Assembly: GCA_034509495.1 (NCBI GenBank)
Contig: CM067522.1
Span: 2,351,268 to 2,415,267, forward strand
Reading direction: 5' to 3'
DNA: 64,000 nucleotides
Source: Acestrorhynchus altus
Lineage: Eukaryota > Chordata > Actinopteri > Characiformes > Acestrorhynchidae
The notes beneath the pieces were generated by a model. It was not told the DNA's origin, searched no databases, and saw only the letters and a program-made list of their open reading frames with translations. Positions 1-12,055 of this stretch are shown piece by piece (position 1 is the stretch's first letter; the number at the start of each line of letters is the position of its first letter). The position numbers were made by a program, and so were the translations under genes.

Positions 1-1425
1 TTTCCCCCCATTTCTTTAAAAGGCAGAATTCTTTCCTGTCATCTCTCACATTTGCTGTTTGATCTTATTGGAGAGTGAGGACTGAAATGTGTTCAGCAGA
101 GAGGCACGGTGACGACGGAAGGCAGGAGGGTGAGACGGACAGATGCAGAGTAAACGGGCCGCAAGGAAGATGACCCTAATACTAGACAACGGAACAGGTC
201 TACGAATTCCTCCTCCACACCATTTATGTTACACATTTGACACATTAGGGACGAAAAGCAGGATCCCGCAACACTGAGACGATCCAGGACCATTAGGTGA
301 AATAAACCAACAGCCTATTGCATAACCCAACCTACCGAGCAAACTCCTCAAATCAATAGATCCCTCCACCTCATGGAACAGTATCGCTTGCCAGAGCTTG
401 CGGCTTTGCAATAATGACTCAGTGATGATGAAGATAAGATATTGCTGCGGAGGAAGCTGAACGTTCTTTACGGGAGAGGTGACGACGGCAGACCCCTGTT
501 TGGCCCGCTGCCTGGTCTGATATGGATCCAACAGCATGGACCAATACAGGCTTATCGGCTTCCTTTTCCTTTATTAAGTTCTTGCCAAGCCACTGATGGA
601 TGGGCGGCGGTTGGAGAGGCTCAACTACTAACATTTGCTTGCATTGTTGCATTTCCTTGGAAAGCCGTCACCTAAACGGTTCATGTCACGCTTGTGTGAA
701 TCAAGGGCTTGGAGAAGAACAATGCCTGAGGAGCTGAGAAGAAAGTCACTAGGACAGTTAATGTCTAGTACTGTGCAGAACATTTATTTGGATAGCTTCC
801 AATGTGGGTTTTTTTTGGGTGTAATTGCTGCACCAAAGTCTCCAAACTATCACTTACTGCTCAATGATGTCAAGTCAAAGGAGACAGCCAGCAACAAGAT
901 CATATGTTCCAAAGCTTTGATGAATTCTTCTTGAAATGGTTCCATTTTGGCTTTTTTCCATCAGAACCTTGGTGTTTTTTAGCGAACCTGCCCGTGTTCA
1001 TACCAGTTTTAGTGGAACCGAGGTTACATCACAGAATACGTTATCAACAGAAGGCGCTGCACAGCATCGTGTTTGTTTATCTCTGACGTACTAGATTGTC
1101 ATTGACGTACTGTCATTGCTCCTTGCACAACTAGACACACCAACACCGGTTCTAGCTGACAAACCTACTAATCTTTGGTTCCCTCAGCATACAAGTTTTC
1201 AGGTTTTGGAACCTGTTTTTGTTGGTGGAAATGCGACAAAATATTCAAAATTAGGTTTGCGAACTGGAACGGAACCAGTTTGTGGTTCTGGTTGTGCCAC
1301 TGTACTAGGCTCTTGGCCCTCCACAGCCCAGTAGAAATGGTATGGATCAGTAAAGTGTCCCTGGTGAAAAATTCAGCTCAAGGCCAGTTTGTGCTGGTGA
1401 CCAGTTTTATATGATCTAAGATGAT
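1..1425. other. Intergenic, no feature recognised
   Basis: The short open frames on both strands overlap one another, lack splice context and show no family motif. I see no transposon signature or tandem array. It is treated as unique or strongly decayed intergenic DNA. Confidence 0.5.
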
Positions 1426-1427
1426 CT

Positions 1428-1570
1428 TCGATTGTTAAGGTGGTTGAAAAACTGGTCATCGAGGCAAAAACCATTCGCTGGTAAACCATCTGCTGGAGAT
1501 AGTTAACCAATATAGCTGCTGGACGAGCTGCTCTAACAGAATGACCATCTTGACCAAGCTGGTCATCTCC
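1428..1570. repeat. Degenerate accagc/gctggt-rich repeat
   Basis: The stretch repeats short words such as gctggt, actggtc and gaccaagctggtc in both orientations. The same vocabulary builds the element at 9601-9712 and the long array at 35590-36010, so it is probably a decayed member of one palindromic, MITE-like family. Confidence 0.45.
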
Positions 1571-2079
1571 ATAGCAAAAGGTGAATAATTGGAAAACGCA
1601 TGCTGTTTCCCTTTAGATTCACAGTTGCCATCACACAGCTCACTCTGACTGGGAACAAGGTGTCAAAGCCCGACACTATTGACTCAACTGCATTCAGGCT
1701 TTCCAGCTCATGTCTCCAGGCTATAAGCGCGGCTCATTTGAATTGACCTCAGATGTGTGATGTAATAGTGAGAGCATGCATGCTTTTAAATGACTGTGTG
1801 TGAAATGTAACCACGCGTGAATGTGTGGGTATTAGTCTTACAGTAGGACACAGGAGCACCCTTCGGCTGGGTACAGTCGTTGCCAATGAACTATTACATC
1901 AGAGTTACAACACTATTTCAGGTTTCCCGGAACGGTGTGTGATTCATGAGTAAGAGGGTAAAGGCAGAGTACTGAATTCAGGATCAAAGATTAATTATTA
2001 TTATACCAATTTATTAATTCATCATTATTATATTATTCTTTTATTTTTTATTAGAACAATTTGGGAAGCATTCAGGTTT

Positions 2080-2990
2080 GGCAGCCCTGGTCAAAATGAA
2101 TGTTACTATCAACAGTTAAGGCAGTTGAAGATGAAATGATCTCAGATGAAAAAAGAAAAGGAGTACCTTGCGAAATTTTGGGAACCCTAGGAGACTTGAG
2201 CACTCGGATCATTTAACCGAGGTCTCTGGACTGTTAGGGCGATGGCTTGTTCCCAATCATGGTTGAAACTGTGATGGGTTCTTCTAAGCAGCTGCCTAGC
2301 ACTCAGAAAACGAAAACGTGTGAGGCCCATAAAGCAGGAGAAGGCTTTAAGATAGAAATGCATTTTTATGATGCCATTTCCTCAATTCAAACTGTAATGT
2401 AGTAGAAACAGTGGAGGTCAATATAAGGTTTGGAAGACCAAGAAAAAATAGACTCTGGAGGTGGTGCATTGTTCTACTCTTCAGCGACACCTGCACAAAT
2501 ATTGCCTTTGTGGAAAAGTCATCGGAAGAAAACCTCTCCTGCGCCCTCACCACAAAATTCAAAATAACATCTAAACAATCCTGATGCATTTTGGAAACAA
2601 GTCCTGTTGGCCGATGAGGTTACAATAGAATTCTTCGGCTGCAGCATATGTTTGGATAAAAAAGGGCAATGGATTTCATCAAAAGAACACCTCTTCAACT
2701 GTTGGATGAAATTCCAGCAAATTCCGGGGGCAAAGAAATCACCGTCTCTAAAATAAGTTGAAATTGAAAATAGAATGGTCCTGTAAATGTACAATGATCC
2801 TTAACACATCTGAAAACCCATAATAGACCCATAATGCACAAGCTGGTCCTCACAGTCACAATCGCTCAAAATCTGTGGATAGACCCTGAACGAGCAGTAT
2901 GGAATTTTGTCAGAACGAATGAAAATCCCTCCAACAAAGTTGTGCTCCAGGTCTTTTTCCTTATTCGTTACTTTTGAAAAAGTAAAAGAT
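2080..2990 (+). pseudogene. Decayed Tc1-like transposon
   Basis: The region keeps nucleotide-level similarity to a common fish Tc1/mariner family: the transposase-region phrases around 2430 (ggaagaccaagaaaa), 2585 (gcattttggaaacaagt), 2665-2700 and 2865-2940 (aaaatctgtggatagacc, then gaaaatccctccaacaaag) occur in the expected order. Stops and frameshifts break every frame, so no active transposase can be made. The ends were not resolved. Family assignment rests on recognising the order of these phrases, not on an alignment. Confidence 0.7.
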
Positions 2991-2999
2991 GGTCATGCT

Positions 3000-3480
3000 G
3001 AAAAGGGAATGTATCATCTTCAATGAGATTCTCATATTGACGGCCAAACCTTCCCGTGCCGTTGTACAGGACAGCTACACACGGTATATACAACACGGTA
3101 CCTGTGCAAGAGCTTATTCCAAACAGCACCACTGTGCGGCAAAAATACACCACAATGAGAAAAACCAGCCTTTTTAAGAGCGCTGCCCTACAGTGATCCA
3201 CAGTTCTTTCATGTGTGCAAGCATTTGCAGAAGTTCAGAGTGTCCCACCAACCACAAATATTCACCCGAGGGTGTCTCTGTGCTCAGAAACAGACGCTAG
3301 AGGTATGTGACCAGGAACTATAAATCAAAACACCTACACCTGCAAGGTGTGCCGACAAAATGAGGCTCTCTAACAGGTCTGCATTGCTTAGAACAATCGC
3401 CTCAAATCGCTGTTTATTACAAAGAGACAAATATTTGCCATTATTACAGAATCACCCTTTTTGGTGCACAATTGGCCAGA
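3000..3480. other. Intergenic, no feature recognised
   Basis: Open frames on both strands around 2970-3200 mirror one another and have no recognisable domain or splice signals. Confidence 0.4.
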
Positions 3481-3527
3481 GCTGCAGAGACCCCTCAGGG
3501 GAGTAAATAAACAAGAGGAGAAATGGA

Positions 3528-3670
3528 TATATAAATAGGAGGCTGGTTGGCCTATTGTGTAGGCGGCAGGGAGGGTTTCCTCCGCTGGCTCGCGCCTCCC
3601 CTGCACCTGCAGAGAAGAGCTGCAGAACAATAGCAAGGCCGGCCGCTGGAACTACAGCGAGACAGTGAGT
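3528..3670 (+). promoter_or_regulatory. Possible TATA box, leader exon and donor
   Basis: TATATAAATA at 3528-3537 is followed by a GC-rich stretch and a GTGAGT splice-donor match at 3665-3670. That is the arrangement expected of a core promoter with a short non-coding first exon. No downstream coding exon was identified on this strand within several kilobases, so this may be coincidence. Confidence 0.2.
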
Positions 3671-4134
3671 CTGCCAGCAGGCCCTGCAGGCCCCCCATTC
3701 GTCCCCCCAGGAGACGGAGTCATCCAGAGGCGCACAGGAAGAGGCTTCTCTCGGCCAGACAGAATAGACAGGACAGGCCAAACAATGGACGCAAGACAGC
3801 ACCGACAGAAAGGCCCGGGCAGGACACTTCCACTGGGGTTAGATGCCTCGGTGCTCTGCCCAAAGAACAGGCAGTCCTCATCTCACACAAATGCACACAC
3901 GCAGGACAGGACAGGGCAGCAGGTTACGAGGCGCCAGACTTCACATAGAGCTTCCTTCAGGGGGACGATGGAGGAAGGCTTTGTTAATGACTTTTTATGA
4001 GCTTTAAAGATAATGGCTAACACAGCAGGCACAGAGCTCGGCACTGCTTATGTCAGGGACATTGAGCCATGATTTATGTGTCCGTACGGAACAGCTTAGA
4101 AAAGGAAAGTGATTCATTTGCAATTGGAATTTTT

Positions 4135-4430
4135 TTTTTCCAAAGCCACTTGTTCTGAGATTCCTGGATCATCCTGCACAGCTTGTGCGAGGTCCCTCTG
4201 CACATTTTTGATGATGTTCAGGTTGCCAAATATTGCCAAAAGATACTTGCAGCAACACAAACCCGAAGCCTGATACATCCACCCCCATGCTTCACAGTCG
4301 GCACAGTTGATTTTGCATGTAATGCAGTGTGCACGGACCTCATTAGTGACCCAGTAGTTACCAATTTTGAAATTGTGACCCCACACAACACCAACATCCC
4401 GCACTACAGGGTTTACCCACAATAAAATAA
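4135..4430 (-). repeat. Possible transposon fragment
   Basis: The phrase cacccccatgcttcacagt near 4280 is, on the minus strand, similar to the T-V-K-H-G-G-G stretch of Tc1-type transposases. The flanks are too eroded to confirm. This is a tentative call. Confidence 0.3.
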
Positions 4431-4434
4431 CACC

Positions 4435-6950
4435 CTAGTCGAGTCCTTTTTTCAATGTTGCATAAGAAAAAAATGATTTATTTAAGAGTGGAAATACAAG
4501 GCAGCTGTTTCTAATAAACTGGCCAGTGAGTTCACTCTAATTCTTTTTACCTAATGCTGCTACATCACAGCCGAGTGGAGCGGCATTTAAACGAATTATG
4601 TTTTATCACTGCGCTGACAATTAAATGAAGCGGCCAATGAAAGCAAAAATGACTTTGACCCATTATTTCTAAGAACGGGGTCCTTGTTTTGCATTGCACG
4701 CTGGTTCGGTCACTTTTTCCGTTTCACAGTTTCATTCATGTGTCCTGTAATGAGTCCATTAGTCACATCAACACCCCCCAGTGAAGCTTTCGATGGGACA
4801 GGAAAAGGAGTTAACGCACCATCCCCTGCTGAAATGTCACAAATATTTTGCTTGGGATGTAGATACCACGTCAGCGAGCCACCAGTGCAAAACCGTGGGC
4901 ATCGCCATGGGGACAGGGTCAACACCGACGCAAGGCACTGACGCCACACTCATGCATACATGTAGCACAATAGGCTGATTCAGCCAAAGCAAACAGCAGG
5001 CCTGTGTATTGTCACAGTGGCCTTCCATTGGTGACAACAGGCGAGTGAATAAGGAAAAAAGAATTTGCACAACATTCCAGATTCATTGTTTTGGTCAAAC
5101 TGGGCATGCAGTGTATGCAGTAAAGGGGGATTCCAGACAGCTGTTGTCGAATGTGTATGCTGAAAGAGGCTTCAGGAAGACGGTCTTTGGGGGAATACAA
5201 TGTGTCAAAGCAACGCAAATAAAGGAAACCCCTTGGAACATGCCACTCCATGCCCGTCCGCCTCTCGGAACATACCACTCTGCGCCTGTCCTTCAGGCGT
5301 TCCCTTCTTTCCTGAATGGAGCCGGCCGTCTCTACTGCACTGACCCCTGCGGTGCAAAGGGTAGTACTGACCTTCAAATCAGTGTCTGTCCTCTCTCACA
5401 GCAAGGTCAGGCATGGCTGTTCAAATATACGGATGTCCGAAATCCTCTCAGTCAGGGGTCAGTACACTTAACCTCTTTACTGCCGGGTGTTGCCACTAGG
5501 CAACAATGGCTTTTTAATGCTGTTTTTGGTTTTTGCCTACAATGCAAAACTTTTTTCTCTTCCTTTTAAGATGATAGGCCTTCCATCTGGTTTCACCTTC
5601 CTTCTGCTGTCTTTACATCTTTACTCATTCCTTTTCTCACACTCTGTTCCCGAGCAAACACCAAATCCCGTCCTGTAAAGCCCTCTTCAGGTGTGTAGAG
5701 TTTCATTTGGTTGCACAACAAATTGTTTTAATGCATATAATGATTCGGATAGTCATTCCTGTGTTCTTTCAATGCACGGATGCCAGTGATTATATTATCT
5801 GGATCCAGAGTCCACCTTGACTCACTAAGCGTACAGCAAGGACACCACCTGGACAGGGCGTCATGGTTCAGGGTTCCACACATACACACCTAGGGGCAAT
5901 TTAACATGGCCAGTTCACCTACCATGTGCAATTTTGAGAAGTGGGAGGCAACCCACGCAGACACAGGGAGAACACAAACTCCAGGTTCCTGGAGCTGTGA
6001 CCTGACACACACCACCTATAGCACCACCGTCCATCACTGAATAGCAGATATACGAAGCAAGAGCAATGCGACACCGAATCAGAATTCATGCTTTTCTGAT
6101 TGATCCAACGGAACACTTCATAAAGCTGTGGTGTGGAGATGCAGGTCTTTGGCATTTTCAGGTTAGGAGTGAACTTTTCGGAGTGATGTCAGATAAAGGT
6201 CACATTAAAAAGACAGTGTAAATGAAAAAAAACTACACTTTTCTGCTGTATGTAGGCCTTCCAGTCGGCCTCGTGACTTCTTTATACAGAAGAACCGGAC
6301 CTGAACTTGTTTTAAATGTTCTTCACTTGTATATTATGTTCTGGACAGTGGAACGTCTGATTTCTAACTGTTGTGAGATTTTTAAGAAACTGTTCCTTTA
6401 TCTGCCGTTCTCACTTCAACAATCAAGAGCAAACCAAACTAATGTCATCCATCGTCCTCCGTAACAACAGTCTCATTTTTCTCATTTTCTTCAACATCCT
6501 CAGAAAAACTGTATTTCTGTTCACGTATTTTAGGCATTTCTGCAGTTGCGTGTGGTTTTCATGTGATTTGATGGACGTATATATAAGGCGTGTAGTTAGG
6601 AATGAAATGAAAATCACACACAACTGCTGTATCACGGTATTTAAACATGTTTTTAAGGGTTCGGTTACTCACCTCTGTACATCAGTGGTCGTGGAGAGCT
6701 TGTGTGCAGGAAAGAGGCCCAAATCCCAAATTTGTAATAAAGCAGCAAACCCTGCAGCTCACCAGCTGCTTTAGATACACAAATAAAACCCCAAAATAAG
6801 GTAAGAGCACCGAAGAAAGCCACGACTTTGAAACGCCCAAGCCAAAAGCTGGACCATCAAATGTAAGCCCTGTGCTTATGAGCCAGATCCCTGCGTCAAC
6901 TTGCATTGAGGCTGTTTAACTGCTTTGCACTTCAACCACTTTTTAACTCT
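4435..6950. other. Intergenic, no gene recognised
   Basis: The largest open frame, 5009-5569 (+), has a long antisense frame over the same bases (5012-5377), no recognisable domain and a poor start context, so I do not call it a gene. A small perfect inverted repeat at 5489-5504 is noted among the findings. Confidence 0.5.
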
Positions 6951-7800
6951 AGGACAGATTCGTGGAATGTTTTCAAAGTTTGACGTACTTTTATTCGCTA
7001 AAAAATGAGAAATGTATTCATAAGAGACTTTCACCAGTCAGATATTGCTATTTTCAGGAGATCCAAGACTTCATAGAATTAACAGAATTAAATCATGTCC
7101 ATGAATTTGACCATGTTTTGCTTATAAGGACTAAAAAAAGGACTTAAAAAATCTTTATATCTCAGAAATAAAAGAGTTATTTGGTATTGATTGGATTGAC
7201 AAGCGTTTGTATAAAAATAAACTCTTCCAAATACTTGACAGTGGTCGAAATAAAATGAATATATAAAAATAAATAAATAGCTGAATTTCCTTCATTATAT
7301 TTATTATTTATGTGTGTATCCGTATTATCCCTTGGGACTTTTATACTGAAGGAGAGCAAGCAGGCCCTCTCCTCATTTTCCTCTATAACCCAATATCTGG
7401 ACCAGTGATGTTGAGCATCAGCCCCGCCCCCTCTCTCTGATCAGTCAGAGACTGTGTGCAGGTTAATCATAAGCCCCGCCCCCTCTCTCTAATCAGTCAG
7501 AGTCTGTATGCAGGTTGAGCATCAGCCCCGCCCCCTCTCTGTGATCAGTCAGAGTCTGTATGCAGGTTGAGCATCAGCCCCGCCTCCTCTCTGTGATCAG
7601 TCAGAGTCTGTATGCAGGTTGAGCATCAGCCCCGCCCCCGCTCTCTAATCAGTCAGAGTCTGTATGCAGGTTGAGCATCAGCCCCGCCCCCTCTCTCTAA
7701 TCAGTCAGAGTCTGTATGCAGGTTGAGCATGTACACGTGGACAGAGCAGTAAACATGCACTGGCATTTAAACTGGGATGTCATTCAGCTGGAAACTGACT
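6950..7800 (-). repeat. Dispersed element carrying a 52-bp minisatellite
   Basis: Read on the minus strand, this matches the order of features in copies at 23.99-24.6, 49.72-50.19, 51.58-52.28 and 58.39-58.96 kb. The shared order is: a lead with tttaaatgcc; a short stretch with the Sp1-like GGGGCGGGGC motif; a gggttatagaggaaaa block; an AT-rich part; and an end with abundant tacaaaaacatcccac-like sequence. It has no coding capacity that I can see. The class is unknown; it behaves like a non-autonomous transposon. Confidence 0.7.
7411..7730 (-). repeat. 52-bp minisatellite, about six units
   Basis: The unit starts ttgagcatcagccccgcccc and recurs at about 7411, 7463, 7514, 7567, 7619 and 7671, with a partial seventh at 7723. 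Every unit contains a GC box (ccccgcccc) and the tctgatcagtcagagtctg segment. The same unit occurs four times in reverse orientation at 49811-50018, and once in the other dispersed copies. Confidence 0.9.
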
Positions 7801-7887
7801 GACGTGTATCATGTTTGAAGCTTTTGGTCATTTTTTCATATTCCCATGACAACAAAGTGACTGGACAGAAGGTTTGGAAAGACTCAG

Positions 7888-8350
7888 TCTGAGTGTGGGT
7901 GGTGGGTCATTCTCAGCACTGCAGTCACACTGACATGGTGGTGTGTTAGTGTGTGTTGCGCTGATCTGAGTGGATCAGACACAGCAGTGCTGCTGGAGTG
8001 TTTAAACACTGTGTCCACTCCCTGTCCACTCTATTAGACAGTTGCTCCACCTTGTAGATGTAAAGTCAGAGACAGAAGCTCATCTGTTTCTGCACAGTTG
8101 GTTGCGTTGCATTGGTCATCATCTAGTCCTTCATCAGTGCTCACAGGCTGGAGTTCTGGTCAGTGGACTGTTCTCAGTCTGGCAGTGACACCAAGGGGTT
8201 TAAACACTCCAGCAGCACTGCTGTTTCTGATCCACTCGTACCAGCAACACACACTAACAAACCACCACCATGTCAGTGTCACTGCGGTGCTGAGAATGAC
8301 CCACCACCCACATAATAGCTGCTCTGTGGTGGTCCTGTGGGGTCCTGACC
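7888..8350. repeat. Long palindromic repeat, copy 1
   Basis: The left half (gtgggtggtgggtcattctc ... cagcagtgctgctggagtg) is mirrored as its reverse complement in the right half (cactccagcagcactgctg ... gagaatgacccaccaccc), giving inverted arms of about 150 bp or more around a central spacer. This is a foldback, MITE-like non-autonomous element. Eight further whole or partial copies lie in the window. Confidence 0.85.
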
Positions 8351-8429
8351 ACAGAACTGTATCCCTCAGCAGTGATGCCTCATCGTTTAAGGAGACAAAC
8401 TCCAGCTCTGTCTTATCAGGCTCCAGTAG

Positions 8430-9260
8430 CAGCGGAAGAATGCAGGAGTGTTTGCCATTTATCTGCCACTAATAACGCCTTACAAACCCCAGCTTATACG
8501 GACAGTATCCAGGCCAATGGAACTGTTGAATCAACACAGCAGGCCACAAGTCACACGCAACATGTTCTTTTTTTTTTTTTTTCTGTCTCTCCCCTCCCTT
8601 AGTCAACACTTTCCTTGCATATAGCCTCTCTCAGTTCCTCTCCGACCCATCCTCTTCTCAACCGGCTCAAGCTGGAACCAAGGGCGAGTTCCTCTCGGCG
8701 CACACACCGTCAACTCTGCTTGGCTCCTACTTCGGTATAGTAACACACACCCATACATATGTATACACAGAGACGCACACTGCAGCCACGCTGTCTGAGG
8801 ACTTCAAAGCCTCTTGACCCGAGTTTGCTCAAAGCCAGGAAACGGGTGGGCGCGATAGGCAAAACCCCACCGATGCAGGCCTACAGCCCAGGCCACAATT
8901 GGCTGCAAGGTTAAGCCCTTCCAGTGCTAAACAATCGGTCTGCCTTAGAAGGAAAGTGGGCAAGAGAAGCTGTCATTTGTTTAACACAGATCTAAAACTG
9001 GACCGCAAACCATCTGCACATCCTCAAACCCCCGTTTTATTGCCCACCTCAGGCAGGGCCTTTTGTTTATGAAGTCTGAATATGATTTTATAATAGTGTA
9101 TTATAGTCTAAATGGCTCAATATCTGAGGAAACCTTGTGTGTTGTGAAAGCAGGACTTTCAATGTCCATCTCTCCAACCATCTGAAAGACCCTGTGGACC
9201 ACAAAAACAAAACTGTCCACATCAAGACACACAGCTTCCGTCCCTTCTTGTTTCAGATCT
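8430..9260. other. Intergenic, no feature recognised
   Basis: A poly-T tract near 8566-8582 and a pyrimidine-rich stretch follow the palindromic repeat. No gene or recognisable repeat was found. Confidence 0.45.
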
Positions 9261-9265
9261 GAAAG

Positions 9266-9420
9266 CACAGCAGTGCTGCTGGAGTGTTTAAACACTGTGT
9301 GCACTCACTGTCCACTCTATTACACTCTCCTCTGGTTCTTCATCAGTCCATCAATGCCCACTGGACGCTGTCAGCTGGATATTTCTGGTGGACCGTTCTC
9401 AAGCCAGCAGTGACACTGTG
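9266..9420. repeat. Palindromic repeat, partial copy 2
   Basis: It contains cagcagtgctgctggagtg, tttaaacactgtgt and gctggatatttctggt in the same order as the fuller copy at 55845-56415, but the outer arms are missing. Confidence 0.75.
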
Positions 9421-9424
9421 TACA

Positions 9425-9550
9425 GTAACCTAAGGCACCTAACTCCTCCGCTGCTCCCCGGGCACCATGCATAGGGCTGCCCACCGCTCCGGGCATGTGT
9501 GCTCACTGCCCCCTAGTGTGTGCATCACTGTGTGTGGATGAGCACCATAG
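9425..9550 (+). repeat. tRNA-SINE fragment
   Basis: This is the body of a fish SINE: aaggcacctaactcctcc, gctccccgggcaccatgc, ctgcccaccgctccgggc and tgtgtgtggatgagc. The tRNA-related head, seen in the copy at 20640-20800, is missing here. Confidence 0.7.
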
Positions 9551-9600
9551 GTAGAACCTAAGAACTCCATCTGCTAATTCAGACTACAAAAAAAGCTTAA

Positions 9601-9712
9601 ACCAGCTTGGTAAAACCAGCATGCTGGTTTTGCTGGTTGAGCAGGTTGGTCAACTGGTCAGGTTTGGTAGACCAGCTCAACCCAGCTGGTCAACCAGCTT
9701 GACCAAGCTGGT
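9601..9712. repeat. Palindromic accagctt/aagctggt element
   Basis: The element begins accagcttggt and ends accaagctggt, which are inverted copies. The interior alternates gctggtt and accagc words in both orientations. It is a short foldback unit of the family also seen at 1428-1570 and 35590-36010. Confidence 0.6.
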
Positions 9713-9753
9713 ACGAACTGTTGCTTTCCAGCAGGGTCTTCAGACATTTCTGC

Positions 9754-9755
<2 letters not shown>

Positions 9756-9810
<55 letters not shown>
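9756..9810 (+). repeat. (TG)n microsatellite, about 55 bp
   Basis: This is an uninterrupted TG run. Cysteine-valine or threonine-histidine open frames across it are artefacts of the repeat. Confidence 0.97.
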
Positions 9811-9811
<1 letters not shown>

Positions 9812-9829
9812 GAGTGGGTACAAGAGTAT

Positions 9830-11330
9830 ATTTATAATCAGACAGATATTTTGAGAGAGCGACGTAGAGATCGAGAAAGACAGAAAGAGCGGGGGATAAC
9901 AGGAACGAAGCGAAAAAAAGAACCAATAGAACAAGAATAAAAGTAGAAAGAAGAGAGAAAGAGAGAGAGATGGGAGAGAATGGAGAGAAAAATACAAGGA
10001 GAGAGAGAGAAAGAAGGAGGGTGTAGAGAAAAGAGAAAGGAGACTGGGGAAGGGAACTGGACTCCCTGCAGTGAAACTAACAGCTGAATATTTACCTGAA
10101 AACACCCCCTGCACCGCCCAACCCCCAGGTAAAGTCCATCCCAAACCTCTCCACCCCTCCCCGGGCCGTGGCCACATGCGGCAGGCTGTTAGTCAGATGT
10201 CAGATGACGCATTCCCAACAGCACTGAACCGGTTTGAGCTGCTCGAGCTTAACTGGCCATCCCCTGATCCTTCCTCCCTGTGTCTCTGGCCTCTAATCCC
10301 AAACCGGACCCGACGCCTGGCCTCGCACCTCTGCGAACTATGAACCCCTGCTTACGGAGCCACTCCAGAGGCTAAAACACTGTTCACTAACAGAATGTAG
10401 CTTCCCAGCTGGATGGGATATGAGCTGACCACAGGTGAGACCAGCCCCAGGCTAAGACACACACTAAGTCCTAAGGAGATGAGTCGTTAAGCAAAAGCCT
10501 GGTAATGCTGCTTAACCGAGCGGGGTGATGGAGTCCACCTTACACAAACACGGCGCGAGCGGCCAAGTTCCCCGGTCTGAACCGGTTCCCGCCGGTCTGG
10601 TGTGCAACGTAGCAAGGAAGGTTCAGTGAAGGGTAACCCCACGGCAGGCAGAGCGAAACCAAATCCCTGCAGATAGTCTTATCTCAACAGAGGACAGCAG
10701 GCGGGAGGCGGTGAGACGGATACTGGTGACCCTGAAACGAAACCAGTATCTATATCTAGTGCGATTCTAACTGTTTAACTTTGTAGTCTCAACCTTTCTG
10801 TTTCGCTTCATATCAGAAAAAAAAAGAACAACATAAAATATAGAATTTAACTGGTGTGAGAATCAGCATCTGACCCTTCGGTGAAAGGTGTAGAGGGGCC
10901 TGAAACCAGTAAGCAGCAGCTGGTAAAAGGTATCGGATCCAGTACTGAGCTTCCCCGCAAACTGGACCTCAGTCCAGGCACTTCAGATGTTTTCTCCAGC
11001 CCAACTCGTGGCCTACAAGTCTGGAACATAACCTTAATGATGAATTTATAAACAGCAGTCCAACCTTTCTTTCCTTTCTTCTTGCACCCTGGTCTCTTTG
11101 GTTTGGGAACCAGTGCTGACTGTAGAACCTACTGGAACCTTTATAAAAAAGGGGGTTTCCTTAGATGGTTGTCGTGATGGTTGTACAATAAATGGACAAA
11201 ATTACTGAGGCACCTGCTCATTCATTGCTTCCACATATCAGGTATTAAAGGTTATTAAAGAGTTTATTCTGCTTTTGTTGGAGTTACTGTCTCTGTTGTA
11301 CAGGAAAGGCCTGCTGAGAGGACTTTGATT
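9830..11330. other. Intergenic: purine-rich tract, then unique DNA
   Basis: From 9850 to 10050 the plus strand is a GA-rich simple-sequence tract. From 10060 to 11330 the sequence looks non-repetitive; the open frame at 10071-10343 shows no recognisable domain. Confidence 0.5.
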
Positions 11331-11339
11331 ACCAACCCA

Positions 11340-11570
11340 CTTCCCCACTTCATCTGAAAGGCACCGGAAAGAGCTCCATCATTCCAGAGAACACAATCGC
11401 ACTGTGCCATAGCTCGATGCTGGGGGCTTTAGACCCCTCTAGCCCATGCCTGGCTCTAGACACGGTGCCAATAAGTTCATGTTTATCTGCTCCAGAGCAT
11501 TGGCGGTGATTCTCTAAGGTTCTAGACAAGCTAAGTGTGCATCACACAGTATATCAAAGGTTAGGAACAT
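11340..11570 (-). repeat. Tc1-type MITE, degraded copy
   Basis: The phrases gagctccatcattccagag, gctcgatgctgggggcttt and cacggtgccaataagttc match, in reverse orientation, the element at 53890-54280 (gtggagcagtggaacagtgt, tctagaatgatggtgctcc). It is a non-coding internal-deletion derivative of a Tc1/mariner element. Confidence 0.6.
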
Positions 11571-11599
11571 GGAAGAACTATAAAGAACTAATTTCGGCG

Positions 11600-12002
11600 T
11601 CCAAGACCCTTGTATATGCATCTACAACCAACAGATGTTGAAGGAAATACAGGTAAATACCTAAACATTACAAGATGTTTAGACTAAATGGAGGGGCGTC
11701 GGAGGGTCGGGGAACGGTAGACCTGTGTTCCTGGCTCCCGGTGCATTTATGGGCCCTAACGAATGGATGGTGGATGCAAAACAAGTACCAGAAATGGTAA
11801 GCATTCCACGCTAGGCTGACAGCTGAGCAACCTGTTGAGTTCAAGCCCTCTATGGAAATTCCCATTGTTGGGTAACAATGGACATTGTGACCAAATTCCT
11901 TTCATTTTTACTTTTGTTTTGTAGTTTCTGTCGCCTTACTGAAAGAAAAACCAAGCAAATCGGATGCATTTGATGAATTATTCCATTAGAAACACATAAA
12001 CT

Positions 12003-12055
<53 letters not shown>

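Noticed and set aside
5009..5569. 186-codon open frame
   Set aside because: A 121-codon antisense frame covers much of it, and no domain, signal or splice context was found.
9690..10177. Thr-His-rich minus-strand frames
   Set aside because: They are translations of the (TG)n microsatellite and the GA-rich tract.
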